From Alkalihalobacillus sp. AL-G (GTDB lineage Bacteria; Bacillota; Bacilli; Bacillales; Fictibacillaceae): a stretch of DNA of 64,000 bases. This document shows positions 61,663-64,000 of this stretch, piece by piece (position 1 is the first letter of the stretch; each line of letters opens with the position of its first letter). The translations under genes and the position numbers were made by a program. The stretch covers positions 1,302,001 through 1,366,000 of the forward strand of contig NZ_CP094656.1 in assembly GCF_030643805.1 (NCBI RefSeq). Reading direction: 5' to 3'. The notes beneath the pieces are model-generated. The model ran no database searches. It was not told the DNA's origin and saw nothing but the letters and a program-made list of their open reading frames with translations.

Positions 61663-62925
61663 ATGGCGATTCATACAGTAGTTACCGGCGACACGCTGTG
61701 GAGAATATCGAGTGCTTATGGTTTTCCAATTACGACAATCATGCGCGTCAACGGACTCGTTTCGGATGCTCTTGTCCCAGGATTGAATCTGTATATTCCT
61801 GACCAAAGTCCATCAGAACGATTTTATCAAATTAGACCTGGTGATACACTTTGGCAGCTTTCACAACAATTCGGTTCATCCGTTCAGGCGATTATGATGG
61901 CGAATCCAGGGGTTGATCCATACTCACTTAGAGTAGCTCAACGAATTCGTATCCCGACCTTGCAAAAATACAGCATGCAGTCACTCGTCTTTTTCGATGC
62001 GTTTGATCCAGATCCTTATCTTCATACGTTAAGGGAAAACGCCGAAAGCATTACGTATCTCGCCATCTTCACGTATTCGTTCAATCGTGAAGGGGCCTTA
62101 ATTGAAGCGGACGATGAAGCGATTTTACAGGCTGTCAACATGTATAATATACGACCGTTCATGGTTGTCAGTAATTATGAAGGGGGAACGTTCAGCACAG
62201 AATTGGGTGATCAAGTGATAATCAACCCGGTTCTCAGACAAACTCTCGTTAGCAATATCGTGACTGCTGTCGATCAAAAAGGTTATGTAGGAGTGAGCCT
62301 TGACTTTGAATTCATTTCTCCGGAGAGACGTACTGATTTCACCTCATTTTTGCGAGAATTAAAATTGGCACTCGGGAATCGTATTCTTCAAATCAATGCA
62401 CATGCGAAAACGAGTGACGACCCGACCAATAGGCTGATCGGTTTTCTTGATTACCGTGCTATCGGTGAAATTGTTGATATCGTCTCTGTCATGACGATTG
62501 ATTATGGTTATGCAATCGGACCACCTGACCCAGTTGCACCTGTCTGGTGGATTGAGCAAGTTTTACAATATGCCACAAGTCAGATCAATCGGCGGAAAGT
62601 GATGATGGCGATGAACCTGTATGGTTATGATTGGAAGTTACCGCAACAGCCTAGTAATCGGGCAGAAATGGTTGCCGTCAATGCGCTGCAAAATCGTGCA
62701 ATCGCAAATTGGGCACCGATCCAATATAATTGGAATGCCCATGCACCGGGTTATACGTATGTGGAAGATGGTGTCCGGCATGTTGTCTGGTTTGAAGATA
62801 TCCGGAGTGTTACCCCGAAATACATGCAAATGGAAGTATATGATCTTTTAGGAATGACATACTGGCGATTACGTTTCCGTTTCCACAAAATTGGGCTTAT
62901 GTACAGAAGAATATTGAGGTTTTGA
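61663..62925 (+). CDS. YaaH/SleL-like LysM-GH18 protein, with a frameshift near the end
   Basis: A 420-aa protein with two LysM domains (HTVVTGDTLWRISSAYGFPITTIMRVNGL, residues 4-50, and YQIRPGDTLWQLSQQFGSSVQAIMMANPGVDP, 54-100) followed by a GH18 domain with GVSLDFEFI, the catalytic-acid motif region of YaaH/SleL-type cortical fragment-lytic enzymes (N-acetylglucosaminidase). After LGMTYWRL (62871) the frame changes: the expected end FPFPQNWAYVQKNIEVLK lies in the +2 frame to 62930, instead of FRFHKIGLMYRRILRF. One missing base explains this; the core is intact. The ATG at 61663 follows GGGGGAGTG. Confidence 0.85.
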   Translation: MAIHTVVTGDTLWRISSAYGFPITTIMRVNGLVSDALVPGLNLYIPDQSPSERFYQIRPGDTLWQLSQQFGSSVQAIMMANPGVDPYSLRVAQRIRIPTLQKYSMQSLVFFDAFDPDPYLHTLRENAESITYLAIFTYSFNREGALIEADDEAILQAVNMYNIRPFMVVSNYEGGTFSTELGDQVIINPVLRQTLVSNIVTAVDQKGYVGVSLDFEFISPERRTDFTSFLRELKLALGNRILQINAHAKTSDDPTNRLIGFLDYRAIGEIVDIVSVMTIDYGYAIGPPDPVAPVWWIEQVLQYATSQINRRKVMMAMNLYGYDWKLPQQPSNRAEMVAVNALQNRAIANWAPIQYNWNAHAPGYTYVEDGVRHVVWFEDIRSVTPKYMQMEVYDLLGMTYWRLRFRFHKIGLMYRRILRF

Positions 62926-62953
62926 AATGATCAACTCGGTTGTGTTTCATGAT

Positions 62954-62993
62954 AATAAAGTCGTTTAAAAAACAATAAAGTTGTTTCAAAAAC
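62954..62993. repeat. Two-copy 20-bp tandem repeat
   Basis: AATAAAGTCGTTTAAAAAAC (62954-62973) is followed directly by a copy with two substitutions (62974-62993). It lies just after the YaaH-like gene. The rest of 62926-63164 contains no gene. Confidence 0.7.
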
Positions 62994-63164
62994 GTCAGTC
63001 ATGCTTTTCAACAATCGGGCGTGTTTATTTAGGAACGCGTCTTTTCCATGGATTGCGCTATATTACGGAAAATAAGTCAGAAAAAGCGGAAAATTTGTTT
63101 TGAGAGGTTCTGTTAAAAGTCACTTTTAAAATATGTCTGAATGAACAAGCCAGTTTAGGAAGTC

Positions 63165-63204
63165 GAAAAAAAGTAGCCCCAATATATTGAGAAAATGGGG
63201 CTAT
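63165..63204 (-). terminator. Minus-strand terminator of the PhzF-like gene
   Basis: On the minus strand, TAGCCCCA and TGGGGCTA arms around a 14-nt loop, followed by CTTTTTTTT. It lies about 110 bp downstream of the PhzF-like stop codon. Confidence 0.75.
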
Positions 63205-63315
63205 CCTTTTGAGTTGATTGATTTGTGTGATTTTAAGGTGAACGTACACTGAAGTTGATACGTATACTCTCTTACAATAGTTACATCTGAATAAGGTTAC
63301 TACTATAATTGTATA

Positions 63316-64000
63316 CTACAAGAAAATCTGCCCAGAACCGATCATTGTAGATTTACCGCCGATTTTAACCTCCTTAATTTCACTTCCTTCTTTCATGATG
63401 GTTATATCTATATAACTAGGTCTTCCCATTTCAAGTCCTTGTTCACTTCTAATGAAATAAGTCTTATGATCAGTGGGAGGTATGGCCCCATACTTAACTA
63501 AATACGCTCCTAAAGGGCCACTTGCTGCTCCGGTTGCAGGATCTTCTGATATCCCCATTGCAGGTGCGAACATTCTACTATGAACGGTAGAAGTTGGTTC
63601 TTCTGTTTCGGTTGTAAATGTAAATATATGTTTCGTATGTGGGTTTCCACTAAAATGCTTCTCCCATACATCAGTGCGAAAGTTCATCTTTTTCATCGAG
63701 GATAGAGATCGTATTGGGACATACAAAAAAGGTACTCCTGATGAAACAGTTTGAATCGGCATGGTAGGATCTAAGTCTCTAATGGATAGAGACAACAGTT
63801 TTGCTACAATTTCCGTTTCTATATATTTATCACCAAAAACGGGTAATGGTTGTTCCATCTCTACTTTTGATATTTGAGCATGATCTTTATACACTGTTAC
63901 AGGAACATCACCAACTCCTTCCTCAAAAATCCATTCATTCTTACCTTCTTTTGTTTCGATCATCCCTTTATGAGCCAATACGTATGCTGCCCCGATTGTT
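63316..64000 (-). CDS. PhzF-family isomerase/epimerase-like protein, truncated by window edge
   Basis: The C-terminal three-quarters of a PhzF-like protein (family length about 300 aa). The frame runs off the right edge: TIGAAYVLAHKGMIE is the expected continuation of the conserved GHPTxGAA motif, so the true start is outside the window and the TTG at 63978 is not a start. Other landmarks: VPFLYVPIRSLSSM, FAPAMGISEDPATGAASGPLGAYLVKYG (the EDPATGAA motif) and IRSEQGLEMGRPSYIDI. The family catalyses isomerisation and epimerisation of diverse small acids; phenazine synthesis should not be assumed. Confidence 0.9.
   Translation of the reverse strand, partial: TIGAAYVLAHKGMIETKEGKNEWIFEEGVGDVPVTVYKDHAQISKVEMEQPLPVFGDKYIETEIVAKLLSLSIRDLDPTMPIQTVSSGVPFLYVPIRSLSSMKKMNFRTDVWEKHFSGNPHTKHIFTFTTETEEPTSTVHSRMFAPAMGISEDPATGAASGPLGAYLVKYGAIPPTDHKTYFIRSEQGLEMGRPSYIDITIMKEGSEIKEVKIGGKSTMIGSGQIFL

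Noticed and set aside
63316-63978. Complete short PhzF-like protein starting at TTG 63978
   Set aside because: Upstream codons in frame (TIGAAYV) belong to the conserved family motif and run off the window.
1-64000. tRNA, rRNA, riboswitch, prophage or insertion sequence
   Set aside because: Looked for on both strands by eye; no cloverleaf, conserved rRNA, T-box or known riboswitch core, transposase, integrase or phage structural gene was recognised.

Overview
The window reads as chromosome of an aerobic, endospore-forming member of the Bacillaceae (Bacillota). Evidence: strong AGGAGG-type ribosome binding sites with frequent TTG/GTG starts, a GerA/GerC/GerB germinant receptor operon, a YaaH/SleL-type LysM-GH18 protein, a SigM-like ECF sigma factor with a YhdL-like anti-sigma factor, DUF3231 and CD3324-family proteins, Fur boxes and moderate-to-low G+C. 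The genus cannot be fixed from sequence alone. No rRNA, tRNA, CRISPR array, insertion sequence or phage module was recognised.

Layout. 0-4 kb: germinant receptor operon in A-C-B order, its first gene cut by the window edge. 4-8 kb: YunD-like phosphoesterase, a small HTH protein, small membrane proteins and a quinone-oxidoreductase-like MDR protein. 8.4-13.1 kb: probable sugar-oxidation operon (alpha/beta hydrolase, ThuA, two Gfo/Idh/MocA dehydrogenases, a TIM-barrel isomerase/epimerase) behind a cre-like site. 13.1-19.6 kb: an operon with a textbook promoter overlapped by Fur boxes. It encodes an oligopeptide/nickel-type ABC importer in which one permease is fused to one ATPase, and ends in two paralogous ThuA-like proteins of unknown function; this is the most interesting locus here. 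20-25 kb: secreted LVIVD-repeat protein, an SLH-anchored subtilisin-like protease, a Cys-rich mini-protein and a GNAT. 26-28.4 kb: a MacB/LolD-type ABC exporter with its own TetR regulator and a palindromic operator.

30-34.6 kb: a coherent catabolic operon (M20-family amidase, YtcJ-like amidohydrolase, DUF3311 protein, sodium:solute symporter), then a lone argF. 36-42.5 kb: DUF3231 protein, two MFS exporters, a flavin-type oxidoreductase, a nine-copy 52-bp tandem repeat and a LysM-CAP secreted protein. 42.8-60 kb: an accessory stretch of small modifying or detoxifying enzymes, nearly all on the plus strand (VOC-DinB, pentapeptide repeat, methyltransferases, MarR-GNAT fusion, several GNATs, HIT, MOSC, HAD, APH-like kinase, NUDIX, histidine phosphatase, DinB). 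The SigM-like regulon core, a metallopeptidase lipoprotein and a serine hydrolase are embedded in it. 60-64 kb: a second sodium:solute symporter, the YaaH-like protein and a PhzF-like protein cut by the right edge.

Several accessory genes are broken by single-base indels or one nonsense codon (VOC-DinB, GNAT, DUF2007-like, HAD, NUDIX, the YaaH C-terminus), and 51.3-52.2 kb holds decayed gene remnants. The clustering of single-base events, two of them in homopolymer runs, leaves both genuine decay and assembly error open.
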